NCBI GenBank assembly: GCA_002311635.1
Contig: DBZJ01000052.1
Coordinates: forward strand, 1-42,957
Length of the DNA stretch: 42,957 nt
Origin: Syntrophaceae bacterium UBA1163
GTDB taxonomy: Bacteria > Desulfobacterota > BSN033 > UBA1163
Direction of reading: 5' to 3'
Part shown: positions 19,499-27,870 of the stretch, piece by piece
How the letters are laid out: every line of letters begins with the position of its first letter
Numbering within the stretch: the first letter of the stretch is position 1
Position numbers and translations under genes: made by a program
The notes under the pieces: generated by a model
The model's input: the letters and a program-made list of their open reading frames with translations, nothing else
Told to the model about the DNA's origin: nothing
Database searches by the model: none

Positions 19499-20467
19499 TT
19501 GGATATCGTTAAAGAGGCAAAGCGGGTATTGAGGGTAGAGGCGCAGTCCATTCTCGATTTAGTGGAACGAGTGGATGAGGATTTCTCACGGGCGGTGGAG
19601 TTGCTTTATCATTGTAAAGGGAAAGTCGTGCTCATGGGCATGGGAAAATCGGGACTAATAGGCCGAAAAATCTCCTCCACCTTTGCCAGCACGGGGACCC
19701 CCTCTTTTTTTCTTCACCCCGCAGAAGGGCTCAACGGAGATTTTGGGATGTTGGCCAAGGAGGATGTGATCATCGCCATCTCCAATAGCGGAGAGACTCG
19801 AGAGCTTTTGGAAGCCCTGCCTCTCATCAAACGATACGGAAACCGCTTGATCACCTTCACCGGAAACACAAGCTCCACGCTGGCAAAGGCCGGGGATGTG
19901 AACCTCAATGTCCATGTGAAAGAGGAAGCTTGTCCATTTGGTTTGGCGCCCACCGCCAGCACTACAGTGACCCTCGCTCTGGGAGATGCCTTGGCCATCG
20001 CCCTCATGGGGAAGAGGGATTTCAAAAAAGAGGATTTTGCCATCCTCCACCCTGGCGGTGCGCTGGGGAAGAGGCTTCTCCTGAAGGTGGAGGACCTGAT
20101 GCATGTTGGAAAGGCATTTCCGGTGGTTTCAGAGAAGACGTTGATGAAGGACGCGATTTTCGAGATTACCTCAAAACGATTGGGGGTGACCGGGGTCTGT
20201 AACGCCGATGGGCATCTGGTCGGCGTGATTACCGACGGAGATTTGAGGCGGGCTTTGGAAAAGTTCAGCGATCTTTTCAATCGGGAGGCCTCTGAGGTGA
20301 TGACGAAGAACCCAAAGTGGATTGAAAAGGATGCCTTGGCGGCGAAGGCCGTGCAGAAGATGGAGGAGCATTCGATCACCTCTCTTTTTGTTTTCGAGAA
20401 AACAGGTGACAAAGTCCCTGCGGGGATCATTCATCTTCACGACCTGCTGAAGGCGGGCGTGGTGTAA
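19499..20467 (+). CDS. kdsD: D-arabinose 5-phosphate isomerase
   Basis: Interconverts ribulose 5-phosphate and arabinose 5-phosphate, the first step to KDO of lipopolysaccharide. The ~322-residue protein has an N-terminal SIS domain (GMGKSGLIGRKISSTFASTG, ISNSGETRELLEAL, then PTASTTVTLALGDALAIAL) and two C-terminal CBS repeats (LMHVGKAFPVV; VMTKNPKWI). A frame from GTG 19472 extends through the G-rich hairpin; the TTG at 19499 is preferred because AAGGAG lies 9 bases upstream. It heads the LPS-export genes, as in many Gram-negative genomes. Confidence 0.94.
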   Translation: MDIVKEAKRVLRVEAQSILDLVERVDEDFSRAVELLYHCKGKVVLMGMGKSGLIGRKISSTFASTGTPSFFLHPAEGLNGDFGMLAKEDVIIAISNSGETRELLEALPLIKRYGNRLITFTGNTSSTLAKAGDVNLNVHVKEEACPFGLAPTASTTVTLALGDALAIALMGKRDFKKEDFAILHPGGALGKRLLLKVEDLMHVGKAFPVVSEKTLMKDAIFEITSKRLGVTGVCNADGHLVGVITDGDLRRALEKFSDLFNREASEVMTKNPKWIEKDALAAKAVQKMEEHSITSLFVFEKTGDKVPAGIIHLHDLLKAGVV

Positions 20468-20484
20468 AGAGTCCAGAGTGATTA

Positions 20485-20499
20485 GTTCGGAGTTCGGAG
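20485..20499 (+). repeat. period-7 repeat between kdsD and lptC
   Basis: GTTCGGA GTTCGGA G, two exact seven-base units, in the 62-base gap. The preceding AGTCCAGAGTGATTA continues the period loosely. Confidence 0.6.
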
Positions 20500-20529
20500 A
20501 TAGTGAAACCCCTAACCCAGGGCTCAAAT

Positions 20530-21102
20530 ATGAAAAGACTTAAGTTTGCTCTGTTAATTGCGATTCTGTTGATCGGTGGCATTGTCCTCGTCCGTCTTTG
20601 GGCGAACCTTCGGGAGAGAAGGGCGTCGGAAGCCGCGGAGAAGGTTCCGAAGGTTTCTGCCGGCGACGCTACCCAGGTAATGCGGACAGTTCATCTTGCA
20701 GAGGACAAGCACGGCCAAAAGACTTGGGAGCTGGAGGCGAAATCTGTTCGTCAATACGAAGGACAAAACATCATGGTTTTGGAAGATGTGAAAGTGACTT
20801 TTTATGCGAAAGAAGGGCGGATCTTCTATCTCACCAGCAAGGAGGGGAAGATTTATCAGGACTCGAAAAATGTGGACTTGACGGGGGATGTTGTGCTTAC
20901 CTCGAACGATGGGTATCAGTTGAAGACCCGATCCGCCTCCTATCATCATTCGGAGCAGATCGTGAGCACTTCCGATCCCGTGGAGATCGAAGGGGAACAG
21001 ATTCGCATGACGGGCAAGGGGATGCTGGTCAATGTGGAAGCCAAGACGTTTAGAATTCTCAGCCAGGTAAAGACTCACCTGAAAGGAAAAAACAAGGTAT
21101 GA
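20530..21102 (+). CDS. lptC: LPS export protein LptC
   Basis: A 190-residue single-pass inner-membrane protein that links the LptBFG ABC exporter to LptA. From the ATG at 20530 it has one N-terminal helix (FALLIAILLIGGIVLVRLWA) and then a periplasmic OstA/LptC beta fold (ENTVHL-like TVHLAEDKHGQKTWELEAK, KEGKIYQDSKNVDLTGDVVL). A frame open from GTG 20503 adds nine residues without a ribosome site. Its stop overlaps the lptA start (ATGA), so the two are coupled. Confidence 0.88.
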   Translation: MKRLKFALLIAILLIGGIVLVRLWANLRERRASEAAEKVPKVSAGDATQVMRTVHLAEDKHGQKTWELEAKSVRQYEGQNIMVLEDVKVTFYAKEGRIFYLTSKEGKIYQDSKNVDLTGDVVLTSNDGYQLKTRSASYHHSEQIVSTSDPVEIEGEQIRMTGKGMLVNVEAKTFRILSQVKTHLKGKNKV

Positions 21103-21686
21103 AGGCAAACCGGGCGATCCGTCTCCTTGTCATTCTATCTTGCCTTCTTCTCTTTTTCGTCTCAGGGGAGACGCAGGAGAAGAAGGGGAGCGGAAAAGGC
21201 GGGGAGAGAACCATCAAAACCGATAAGGGTTTTGGATTTACTACCAGTCGCGCCCCCATCGATATCGCCTCCGACACGGTGGAGGCGGATCAGAAGCAGA
21301 ACAAGGTTACTTTTAAGGGAAATGTAGTAGCGAAACAGGAGGACGTCACACTGTATGCCAATACGCTGGTCGTGATTTATGATCCCGACACGAAAAAGAT
21401 GAAGGAGGTCATTGCGATCGGCAACGTGAAGGTCGTCCAATTGGATCGCCGGGCTACCGGCCAGAAGGCTACTTTTGATCAGGACAAGAATAAGGTGATC
21501 CTGGACGGAGACGCGGTGGTTCGTGAAGGGACGAATGTGGTCCGGGGGGAGCGGATCACCTTCTACGTCGAGGAGGAGAGGAGCGTGGTCGAACCGGCGA
21601 AGGGAGGGCGCGTCAACACCAGCATTACCCCACCTCCCAAAGAGGAAGGGGAAGAGAAAAAGCCCAAATCGGAAAAGAAAAAGTAA
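21099..21686 (+). CDS. lptA: LPS export protein LptA
   Basis: A 195-residue periplasmic bridge protein of the OstA family. It has a signal peptide (LLVILSCLLLFFVSG) and then the OstA core: PIDIASDTVEADQKQNKVTF, KGNVVAKQEDVTLYANTLVV, GNVKVVQLDRRATGQKATF and DGDAVVREGTNVVRGERITF. The C-terminus is Lys/Glu-rich low complexity. It overlaps lptC by four bases and lies 80 bases before lptB. Confidence 0.92.
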   Translation: MKANRAIRLLVILSCLLLFFVSGETQEKKGSGKGGERTIKTDKGFGFTTSRAPIDIASDTVEADQKQNKVTFKGNVVAKQEDVTLYANTLVVIYDPDTKKMKEVIAIGNVKVVQLDRRATGQKATFDQDKNKVILDGDAVVREGTNVVRGERITFYVEEERSVVEPAKGGRVNTSITPPPKEEGEEKKPKSEKKK

Positions 21687-21702
21687 CAGTTTTATGTTAT
21701 GA

Positions 21703-21733
21703 GTTCGGAATTCGGAGTTTTTAAATCTCCGAA
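21703..21733 (+). repeat. period-7 repeat hairpin between lptA and lptB
   Basis: GTTCGGA ATTCGGA G (21703-21717) faces CTCCGAA (21727-21733). TTCGGAG and CTCCGAA form a perfect 7-base-pair stem with a 9-base loop. A further ACCGAACT follows at about 21743. Confidence 0.7.
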
Positions 21734-21766
21734 CTAAATTACACCGAACTAAGAACCGGGAGTAAG

Positions 21767-22561
21767 ATGTCGCGTATCTTATGTGAGGGGTTGATCAAGT
21801 CATTTCGTCATAAAAAGGTTGTGGACTCGGTAAGTATCGAGATCCAAGGGGGAGAAGTGGTGGGACTGCTGGGACCTAACGGTGCCGGGAAGACGACCAT
21901 TTTTTACATGATCGTCGGATTGTATCAACCCAACGGGGGGAAGATCTATCTCAACGATGAGGAGATTAGTCATCTTCCCATGTACTTGAGAGCGAGAAAA
22001 GGAATCGGGTACCTTCCTCAGGAGCCATCGGTTTTTAGAAAACTGACGACCGAAGAGAATCTGATGGCGATTTTGGAGACCCTTCCGCTCTCCAAAGAGG
22101 AGAGGAAAGATAGACTGGAGAAACTCTTAAACGAATTGGGACTCTCCGCGCTACGTAAACAGAAAGCCTATGTTCTCTCGGGAGGCGAGCGCAGGCGGGT
22201 GGAGATTACACGAGCCTTAGTGCTCTCACCTTCTTTCATCCTTTTAGATGAACCCTTTTCAGGAATTGACCCCATCGCCGTTTTGGATATCCAGGCCATC
22301 ATCCGTCAATTGAAATCAAGGGGGATTGGCATTATAATTACAGATCATAATGTCCGGGAAACACTGGGAGTTTGCGACCGGGCGTATATCCTGAACGAGG
22401 GACGTATCCTGGAGGAAGGAAGCCCCGAAAAGATCGCTCAAAGTGAGAAGGCGAAGAAGATCTATTTGGGAGATGGGTTCGAGTTAGGGGGCAGACGCCT
22501 CAGTCAAAAGGAAGAGAAAAAGAGTATAGACTCCCCGGCACAGGGGAGATTATGGAAGTAA
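21767..22561 (+). CDS. lptB: LPS export ABC transporter ATPase LptB
   Basis: A 264-residue cytoplasmic ATPase that powers LPS extraction. It has Walker A GPNGAGKTT, the Q-loop YLPQEPSVFRKLT typical of LptB, signature LSGGERRRVEITRAL, Walker B FILLDEPFSGIDP and the switch histidine in IITDHNVRE. A short extra tail (about 20 residues) follows the usual end. GGGAG precedes the ATG. It is followed one base later by rpoN, as in most Proteobacteria. Confidence 0.97.
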   Translation: MSRILCEGLIKSFRHKKVVDSVSIEIQGGEVVGLLGPNGAGKTTIFYMIVGLYQPNGGKIYLNDEEISHLPMYLRARKGIGYLPQEPSVFRKLTTEENLMAILETLPLSKEERKDRLEKLLNELGLSALRKQKAYVLSGGERRRVEITRALVLSPSFILLDEPFSGIDPIAVLDIQAIIRQLKSRGIGIIITDHNVRETLGVCDRAYILNEGRILEEGSPEKIAQSEKAKKIYLGDGFELGGRRLSQKEEKKSIDSPAQGRLWK

Positions 22562-22562
22562 A

Positions 22563-24023
22563 ATGGCTTTAGAGATCAAACAAACGGCTAAGCTCGTTCA
22601 ACAGCTGGTGATCACGCCTCAACTCCAGCAGGCGATCCGGCTTCTCCAATTGACCCGCCTTGAACTGGTAGACATGATCAGCCAGGAGATGAAGGAAAAC
22701 CCACTCCTGGAAGAGGCGGAAGAGGAGAAGGAACTGGCAGAAGGCGAGGCCCCGGCGGCTGACGAGGAGGAAACAGAAGCTGCTCCCGAACCCGAGGTGA
22801 CCCCAGAGGTAAAAGGAAACGGAGAGGGGGGGGACGAGTTTGATTGGGAGAACTATTTGGAGAATTCGAACCTCACGCCATTTGAGAAGAGTTCTCGGGT
22901 GTCCCAAGACGGGGAAGAAAGGCCCTCCTTTGAGAATTTTCTCACGAAGAGAACAACCCTTACAGATCACCTTCAGTGGCAACTTCAACTCTCGCGTTTC
23001 ACAGACGAAGAGCGGGAAGCCGGGACGTGGATCATCGGAAATCTGGATGAAGACGGATATCTGAGGATTTCCTTGGAAGACATCTGCTCAGAAACCAGCC
23101 TTCCGATGGAGGTCGTGGAGAGAGTCCTGCGAAAGGTTCAGCAATTCGATCCGGTGGGAGTGGCGGCGAGAGATTTTAAAGAATGCCTCCTCATCCAACT
23201 GGAGCAGATCAGCCCCCGAGATCTCCTTGCGGAGAAAATTGTTTCCGAACATCTCTCTCTTTTGAAAAATCGGAATTACCCGGCCATTGCCAAACGCTTA
23301 GGGGTGTCTTTAGATCGAGTGAATCGCGCTGCCTCTCTCATTTCCAAATTGGATCCCAAACCGGGAAAGGCCTTTGGAGGCGAGGTGATCCAAGAGATCA
23401 TTCCCGACGTCTATATTTATAAGGTGGAGGGAGATTATGTCATCTATCTGAACGATGACGGGATCCCGAGACTCAGGATCAATTCTTTTTACCGGAACAT
23501 CCTCAACGGCAGCCGTGTTGCTTTAGAAGGGGACCGAAAATATGTTCAGGACAAACTTCGATCCGCCCTCTGGCTGATCCGCAGCATTCACCAACGGCAA
23601 AGGACAATTTACAAGGTCGCCAAAAGCATCGTGAAATTCCAGAGGGAATTTTTGGACAAAGGGATCCAATCTCTCAAGCCGCTCGTGCTTCGGGATGTCG
23701 CGGAAGATATCCAAATGCATGAATCCACGATCAGCCGCGTCACCCACAACAAATATGCACACACCCCCCAAGGAATTTATGAATTAAAATTCTTCTTCAA
23801 TGCTGGAATCACCTCCACCCAGGGGGAGACGATGGCTTCGGAAAGCGTCAAGAATCTGGTTCGGGAGATCATCGCGAAAGAAGATCCAAGAAAACCCTAC
23901 AGCGATGAGAAATTGGTTCAGATTCTCCAGGGGATGAACATCCATATCGCCCGGAGGACCGTATCGAAATATCGAGAGATGATGAAGATCCTTTCCTCCA
24001 ACGAACGGAGGAAGATTTTTTGA
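22563..24023 (+). CDS. rpoN: RNA polymerase sigma-54 factor
   Basis: A 486-residue sigma factor for -24/-12 promoters, dependent on enhancer-binding activators. Region I is the glutamine/leucine-rich LVQQLVITPQLQQAIRLLQL; an acidic region II (about 40-95) follows; the core-binding and DNA-binding parts are complete, including the RpoN box ARRTVSKYREMM near the C-terminus. The start is one base after lptB and continues the operon into hpf. Confidence 0.97.
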   Translation: MALEIKQTAKLVQQLVITPQLQQAIRLLQLTRLELVDMISQEMKENPLLEEAEEEKELAEGEAPAADEEETEAAPEPEVTPEVKGNGEGGDEFDWENYLENSNLTPFEKSSRVSQDGEERPSFENFLTKRTTLTDHLQWQLQLSRFTDEEREAGTWIIGNLDEDGYLRISLEDICSETSLPMEVVERVLRKVQQFDPVGVAARDFKECLLIQLEQISPRDLLAEKIVSEHLSLLKNRNYPAIAKRLGVSLDRVNRAASLISKLDPKPGKAFGGEVIQEIIPDVYIYKVEGDYVIYLNDDGIPRLRINSFYRNILNGSRVALEGDRKYVQDKLRSALWLIRSIHQRQRTIYKVAKSIVKFQREFLDKGIQSLKPLVLRDVAEDIQMHESTISRVTHNKYAHTPQGIYELKFFFNAGITSTQGETMASESVKNLVREIIAKEDPRKPYSDEKLVQILQGMNIHIARRTVSKYREMMKILSSNERRKIF

Positions 24024-24098
24024 GAGAATGATCGGATCGTTGTCGTGCCATGATTTCTCGTGAACTTCACACACTTTGGTAAAGAGGCAGGGGGACCC

Positions 24099-24644
24099 AT
24101 GCAGGTTGCAGTGACATTTCGGCATATGGAAGCAGACGAAGGGATCAAGGCCTATGTGAGGGACAAGGTTCAGAAGCTTCAAAAATATATCGAAAATCCA
24201 AGAGAGGTTCATGTCGTCCTGGCGGTAGAAAAATTTCGGCATATTGCCGAAATCACTGTTGTCGGAAACAGAGGGGCTTTCAATAGCCAAGGAAGGGACA
24301 ACGACCTTTATGCCGCCATCGATCAGATGGTGGATAAGATGGAGCGACAGATTCGTGAACGGAGGGGGAAGGTAATACGGAAAAGAGCGGTTCCGTCTTC
24401 TTTCAAGACCCCTTTTCCAAGGAGTGGGAAGGCGGGAGAAGGAAAAGAAGAGGGAGAGCCCCCTCGACTCATCCAGAGGAAACGCACGATTGCAAAGCCC
24501 ATGTCGGTTGAAGAAGCCCTTTCTCAATTGTCCCTTTCGAAAAAGGATTTTCTGGCGTTTATCAATTCGGATTCTGGACAAATGAATGTCGTGTATCGCT
24601 CAAAAAACGGAGGTTACGGGTGGGTGGAACCTCATCCCAAATAA
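24099..24644 (+). CDS. hpf: ribosome hibernation promoting factor, long form
   Basis: A 181-residue protein that stabilises inactive 100S ribosomes in stationary phase. The N-terminal S30AE domain reads MQVAVTFRHMEADEGIKAYV and EVHVVLAVEKFRHIAEITVV. A charged linker and the C-terminal dimerisation domain (MSVEEALSQLSLSKKDFLAF, NVVYRSKNGGYGWVEPH) mark the long form. GCAGGGGGA precedes the ATG at 24099; the GTG-started frame from 24060 adds 13 residues unlike the family. It lies between rpoN and ptsN. Confidence 0.95.
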   Translation: MQVAVTFRHMEADEGIKAYVRDKVQKLQKYIENPREVHVVLAVEKFRHIAEITVVGNRGAFNSQGRDNDLYAAIDQMVDKMERQIRERRGKVIRKRAVPSSFKTPFPRSGKAGEGKEEGEPPRLIQRKRTIAKPMSVEEALSQLSLSKKDFLAFINSDSGQMNVVYRSKNGGYGWVEPHPK

Positions 24645-24665
24645 CGGGGCGTTCAAGAGGGAACG

Positions 24666-25127
24666 ATGAAGATCATGGATTATCTAAACGAAGAGTGGGT
24701 GCTCTCGGACCTGAAGGGAACGGACAAGCCATCCATTCTGAAGGAGTTATCGAATGTTTTGGTAAAACCCTGTCAAGTGACCTCTGTGGAAGAACTGCTT
24801 CAAGTGCTCCTCGACCGGGAAAAACTGGGATCGACGGGAATTGGAGAAGGGATTGCCATCCCCCATGGTCGATTAAAAAAACTGAAGAATTTCTTCGTCT
24901 CTTTTGGCCGGTCTCTCAAGGGCGTGGATTTTGATTCCATCGATCAAAAACCCAGCCATCTCTTCTTTCTGGTGATCGCCCCGGAGAATTCGGCGGTGGA
25001 TAATTTAAAACTTCTGGGTCGCATCGTCACCCTGCTCAAAGAGCCTTCCTTCAAGAAGAGATTGATGGAGGCTCCTTCCCAGAGGGAGCTTTTCCAAGTC
25101 ATCTCCGAAGAGGATGAGAAATATTAG
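24666..25127 (+). CDS. ptsN: PTS EIIA-Ntr protein
   Basis: A 153-residue EIIA of the fructose/mannitol/nitrogen type. The phosphorylated histidine is His67 in STGIGEGIAIPHGRL. The second conserved histidine of the family, which supports phosphotransfer, should lie in the HLKLL-like segment but is Asn113 here (AVDNLKLLGRI, codon AAT). This may weaken phosphorylation or change its role. It belongs to the rpoN-hpf-ptsN-hprK-rapZ run. Confidence 0.93.
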   Translation: MKIMDYLNEEWVLSDLKGTDKPSILKELSNVLVKPCQVTSVEELLQVLLDREKLGSTGIGEGIAIPHGRLKKLKNFFVSFGRSLKGVDFDSIDQKPSHLFFLVIAPENSAVDNLKLLGRIVTLLKEPSFKKRLMEAPSQRELFQVISEEDEKY

Positions 25128-25130
25128 TCG

Positions 25131-26099
25131 ATGGACAGTATCGCTGTACAAGAGCTGGAGCAGGCTCGGGAACACCATTTGGAACTCACCCTGATGGCCG
25201 GGCGAAAAGGGCTCCGTAAGAAGATTACCCATTCGCAAGTCCAGAAGATGGGGTTGGCCCTAGCGGGTTTTATCCCGTTCATCAACCCGGAGCGCCTCCA
25301 GATCATTGGAAATACAGAAATGGCTTATTTCAACACGCTGACTCCCGAGATGCAGGAGAACGTAATCCATAAGATTTGCAGCCTTCCGTTGTCCTGTTTG
25401 GTCATCACGCGGGGTCTGGAGATTCCTGAACTTCTGCTCCGGGAAGCCGATGAGAAAGACATCCCTGTTTTTCGGACCGATATGCGTTCTTTCGATTTCA
25501 TTGAGCAGATCACCCGGTTCTTAGAAGAAAAGCTTTCCGCCACAAGCAGCCTCCACGGGGTCCTCATGGATGTCTTCGGGGTGGGCGTGCTCATCCTGGG
25601 CAAAAGCGGGATCGGGAAGAGTGAATGTGCCTTGGATCTGATCCTCCGAGGACACCGACTGGTGGCGGACGATATGGTTCATATTCAGAAGCGATCTCCT
25701 ACGTCTGTTGTCGGAAGTGGCTTTGAAGTGATCCAACACCACATGGAGATCCGGGGTTTGGGAATCATCAACATCCGGAGCCTTTTTGGGGTCGAGGCCA
25801 TCCGCGATAAGAAGAAAATTGAGCTCGTCCTGGAGCTGACGGAATGGGATGCCCAGAGGGAGTACGACCGGTTGGGGTTTGAAGAAGAAAAATTTTCCAT
25901 CTTGGACGTTGAGCTTCCGATGTTTAGAATCCCTGTCACACCCGCTCGGAATTTAACGACCATCATCGAAGTCGCTGTCCGCAATCACCTTTTGAAGGTG
26001 ATGGGATACGATTCGGCGCTGGAGTTTGAGAAAAAACTCCTCCGCAAGATGGAAGAAACAGGGGGAGATCGATTTGAGGTCGAGGGTGAAGTGGAGTGA
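25131..26099 (+). CDS. hprK: HPr kinase/phosphorylase
   Basis: A 322-residue bifunctional enzyme that phosphorylates and dephosphorylates Ser46 of HPr. It has the Walker A GKSGIGKS (157-164) followed by ECALDLILRGHRLVADD, and the family signature EIRGLGIINIRSLFG. The N-terminal domain is complete. Four bases follow the ptsN stop, and its TGA overlaps the rapZ GTG. The target serine is present in the ptsH product downstream. Confidence 0.96.
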   Translation: MDSIAVQELEQAREHHLELTLMAGRKGLRKKITHSQVQKMGLALAGFIPFINPERLQIIGNTEMAYFNTLTPEMQENVIHKICSLPLSCLVITRGLEIPELLLREADEKDIPVFRTDMRSFDFIEQITRFLEEKLSATSSLHGVLMDVFGVGVLILGKSGIGKSECALDLILRGHRLVADDMVHIQKRSPTSVVGSGFEVIQHHMEIRGLGIINIRSLFGVEAIRDKKKIELVLELTEWDAQREYDRLGFEEEKFSILDVELPMFRIPVTPARNLTTIIEVAVRNHLLKVMGYDSALEFEKKLLRKMEETGGDRFEVEGEVE

Positions 26100-27061
26100 A
26101 GAGTCTGCGAGTGATTCTCATCAGCGGCCTTTCCGGGTCGGGCAAGACTACGGCGATTAAAGCCTTAGAGGACGTTGGCTTTTATTGTGTGGATAACCTA
26201 CCCATCCTCCTTTTACCTAAATTCATAGAACTGTGCGATCAGTCGGACGGAAAGATCTCCAAGGTGGCTGTGGTGGAGGACATTCGGGGAGAAGCCTCCT
26301 ACCCCGTCGGCCAGCAGGCCCTGAACCCCGCCAGCGGCGGGATTGGCTCGGGGCAGGCAGCAGGGATGGGAGGAGAAGTCGATTTCTTGTCCGATTCGAG
26401 AAGAATCCTCCAGGACTTGAAGAGGGAAGGGTGCCCCATCGAGATTCTCTTTTTGGAGTCTTCCGACCCGGTTCTGATGAGGCGATTCAGCGAAACCCGT
26501 CGTCAGCATCCTTTGGCGGTAGGCGGATCGATCCGAGAAGGGCTCCAGCTGGAACGAAAAAGACTTCAAGCTATCAGAGATATGGCCAATCAGGTGATTG
26601 ATACATCGCAATTAAATGTCCATCAACTGAAAGAAAAGGTCCAGCAGTACGCCGAGGAGGGAAGAAGTTCAGGCCGGATGACGGTTACCCTCCTTTCGTT
26701 TGGATATAGCTACGGGATACCTTTTGAAACGGACCTTTTGATGGACGTTCGTTTTTTGCCCAATCCTTATTTCGTTGAGGAGCTGAAACGATTGAAGGGG
26801 GATCATCCAAAGGTATCCGAATATGTCCTCCAGTGGGAAGAGACAAAAGAATTTTTGCGGCGCCTTCAAGATTTAATCCGGTTTCTTCTCCCCCTGTATG
26901 AAAAGGAGATGAAGACCCATTTGACCATTGCCGTGGGATGTACCGGAGGGAGACATCGGTCTATCGTGATCGTCAACCGGCTGGCAGAGATGCTCCGGGA
27001 GGAGTTGGTGGAGCGGGGAGTGTTTTTGTCCGTACAACACCGCGATGCGGAGAAGGGATGA
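26096..27061 (+). CDS. rapZ: RNase adapter RapZ-type P-loop protein with an in-frame insert
   Basis: A 321-residue nucleotide-binding protein of the RapZ/YvcJ family, which in enterobacteria directs RNase E to GlmZ RNA. It shows GLSGSGKTTAIKALEDVGFY, CVDNLPILLLPKF, SETRRQHPL, DVRFLPNPYF and AVGCTGGRHRS. It is about 30 residues longer than typical members (~285-290). The excess lies at about 66-96, between VVEDIRG and SDSRRILQDLK, and is low-complexity (PVGQQALNPASGGIGSGQAA) and encoded by a palindromic G+C-rich element. The GTG start overlaps the hprK stop; the stop overlaps the next gene by ATGA. Confidence 0.93.
   Translation: MKSLRVILISGLSGSGKTTAIKALEDVGFYCVDNLPILLLPKFIELCDQSDGKISKVAVVEDIRGEASYPVGQQALNPASGGIGSGQAAGMGGEVDFLSDSRRILQDLKREGCPIEILFLESSDPVLMRRFSETRRQHPLAVGGSIREGLQLERKRLQAIRDMANQVIDTSQLNVHQLKEKVQQYAEEGRSSGRMTVTLLSFGYSYGIPFETDLLMDVRFLPNPYFVEELKRLKGDHPKVSEYVLQWEETKEFLRRLQDLIRFLLPLYEKEMKTHLTIAVGCTGGRHRSIVIVNRLAEMLREELVERGVFLSVQHRDAEKG
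26327..26341. repeat. palindrome core inside rapZ, translated in frame
   Basis: CCCGCCAGCGGCGGG has perfect 6-base arms around AGC and encodes part of the NPASGG insert. A similar core (CCCGC, loop, GCGGG) occurs outside genes at 36114-36127. Confidence 0.6.
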
Positions 27062-27492
27062 GAAGAGAGATGGTCGGGGTGATTGTGGTGACCCATTGTC
27101 GTCTGGCTGAGGAGATGATCTGCGCTGCTCGGTTGGTGGTGGGAGAAGAATTGAGACAATTTCAACCCGTCTCGATTGATCCGAAGGAGGGATCAGAGGA
27201 GATCCGGGAAAAGATCATTTCTGCCCTCCGAAAAGTGGATGCCGGGCAAGGGGTGCTGATCTTGACCGACATGTACGGAGGAACCCCTTCCAATATCAGC
27301 CTCTCTTTCCTAGAAGAGAAGAAGATAGAAGTGATCACAGGAGTCAACCTTCCGATGTTGCTAAAGCTGGCGACTTATCAGGACAATATGGACCTTGAAA
27401 CCCTGGCCACTTTTATCACCGATTACGGTCAAAGAAATATCAATCTGGCCAGCCAGGTGCTCAAGAAAAGGGTGGATAAGAAGAAGAGTTAA
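27058..27492 (+). CDS. mannose-class PTS EIIA domain protein
   Basis: A 144-residue stand-alone EIIA of the mannose/sorbose family. The phosphorylated histidine is in VGVIVVTHCRLAEEMI (His13). DMYGGTPSNISLSFLE and the GVNLPMLLKLATY segment complete the fold. The ATG overlaps the rapZ stop (ATGA); a second ATG at 27070 (MVGVIVV) is possible. No EIIB, EIIC or EIID gene follows, so sugar import is unlikely from this locus. Confidence 0.9.
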   Translation: MRREMVGVIVVTHCRLAEEMICAARLVVGEELRQFQPVSIDPKEGSEEIREKIISALRKVDAGQGVLILTDMYGGTPSNISLSFLEEKKIEVITGVNLPMLLKLATYQDNMDLETLATFITDYGQRNINLASQVLKKRVDKKKS

Positions 27493-27519
27493 GATTTGAG
27501 AGTTGAGAATTAAGAAAGA
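27492..27519 (+). repeat. degenerate period-7 repeat before ptsH
   Basis: AGATTTG AGAGTTG AGAATTA AGAAAGA, four seven-base units sharing AGA at the start, begin at the last base of the EIIA stop codon. The rest of the 109-base gap shows nothing else. Confidence 0.5.
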
Positions 27520-27601
27520 CCAAATTGGAAGAAGAGTATAGAGCGAGTCGGGTGGGGAGAAGTTCTCCTGATCGCCTCATCTGATTTTTTTGAAGAAGGG
27601 G

Positions 27602-27868
27602 ATGGAAGTTCAGACCTTTACGATTCGGAATCGCTTAGGGCTTCATGCGCGGGTCGCTGCTCTTTTGGTTAAGACAGCGAATCACTTCGTTTCAGAGATT
27701 ACCCTCGAGAAGGATGGCCTGGAGGTCAATGGGAAGTCGATCATGGGCATCCTGATGTTGGCCGCTTCGAAGGGCTCGAAGATTACGCTGAAGGCAGAAG
27801 GAAAAGATGCAGTTCAAGCGATCAAAACCCTGGGTGAGTTAATCGAGAATAGATTCGGTGAGGAATAG
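27602..27868 (+). CDS. ptsH: phosphocarrier protein HPr
   Basis: An 88-residue phosphocarrier. With the ATG at 27602 the phosphorylated histidine falls exactly at His15 (NRLGLHARVAALLVK) and the regulatory serine at Ser46 (NGKSIMGILMLAA), the canonical positions. This supports that start over the in-frame TTG at 27590. It should be a substrate of EI (His15) and of the HprK encoded upstream (Ser46). The ptsI start follows two bases after its stop. Confidence 0.96.
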   Translation: MEVQTFTIRNRLGLHARVAALLVKTANHFVSEITLEKDGLEVNGKSIMGILMLAASKGSKITLKAEGKDAVQAIKTLGELIENRFGEE

Positions 27869-27870
27869 GA

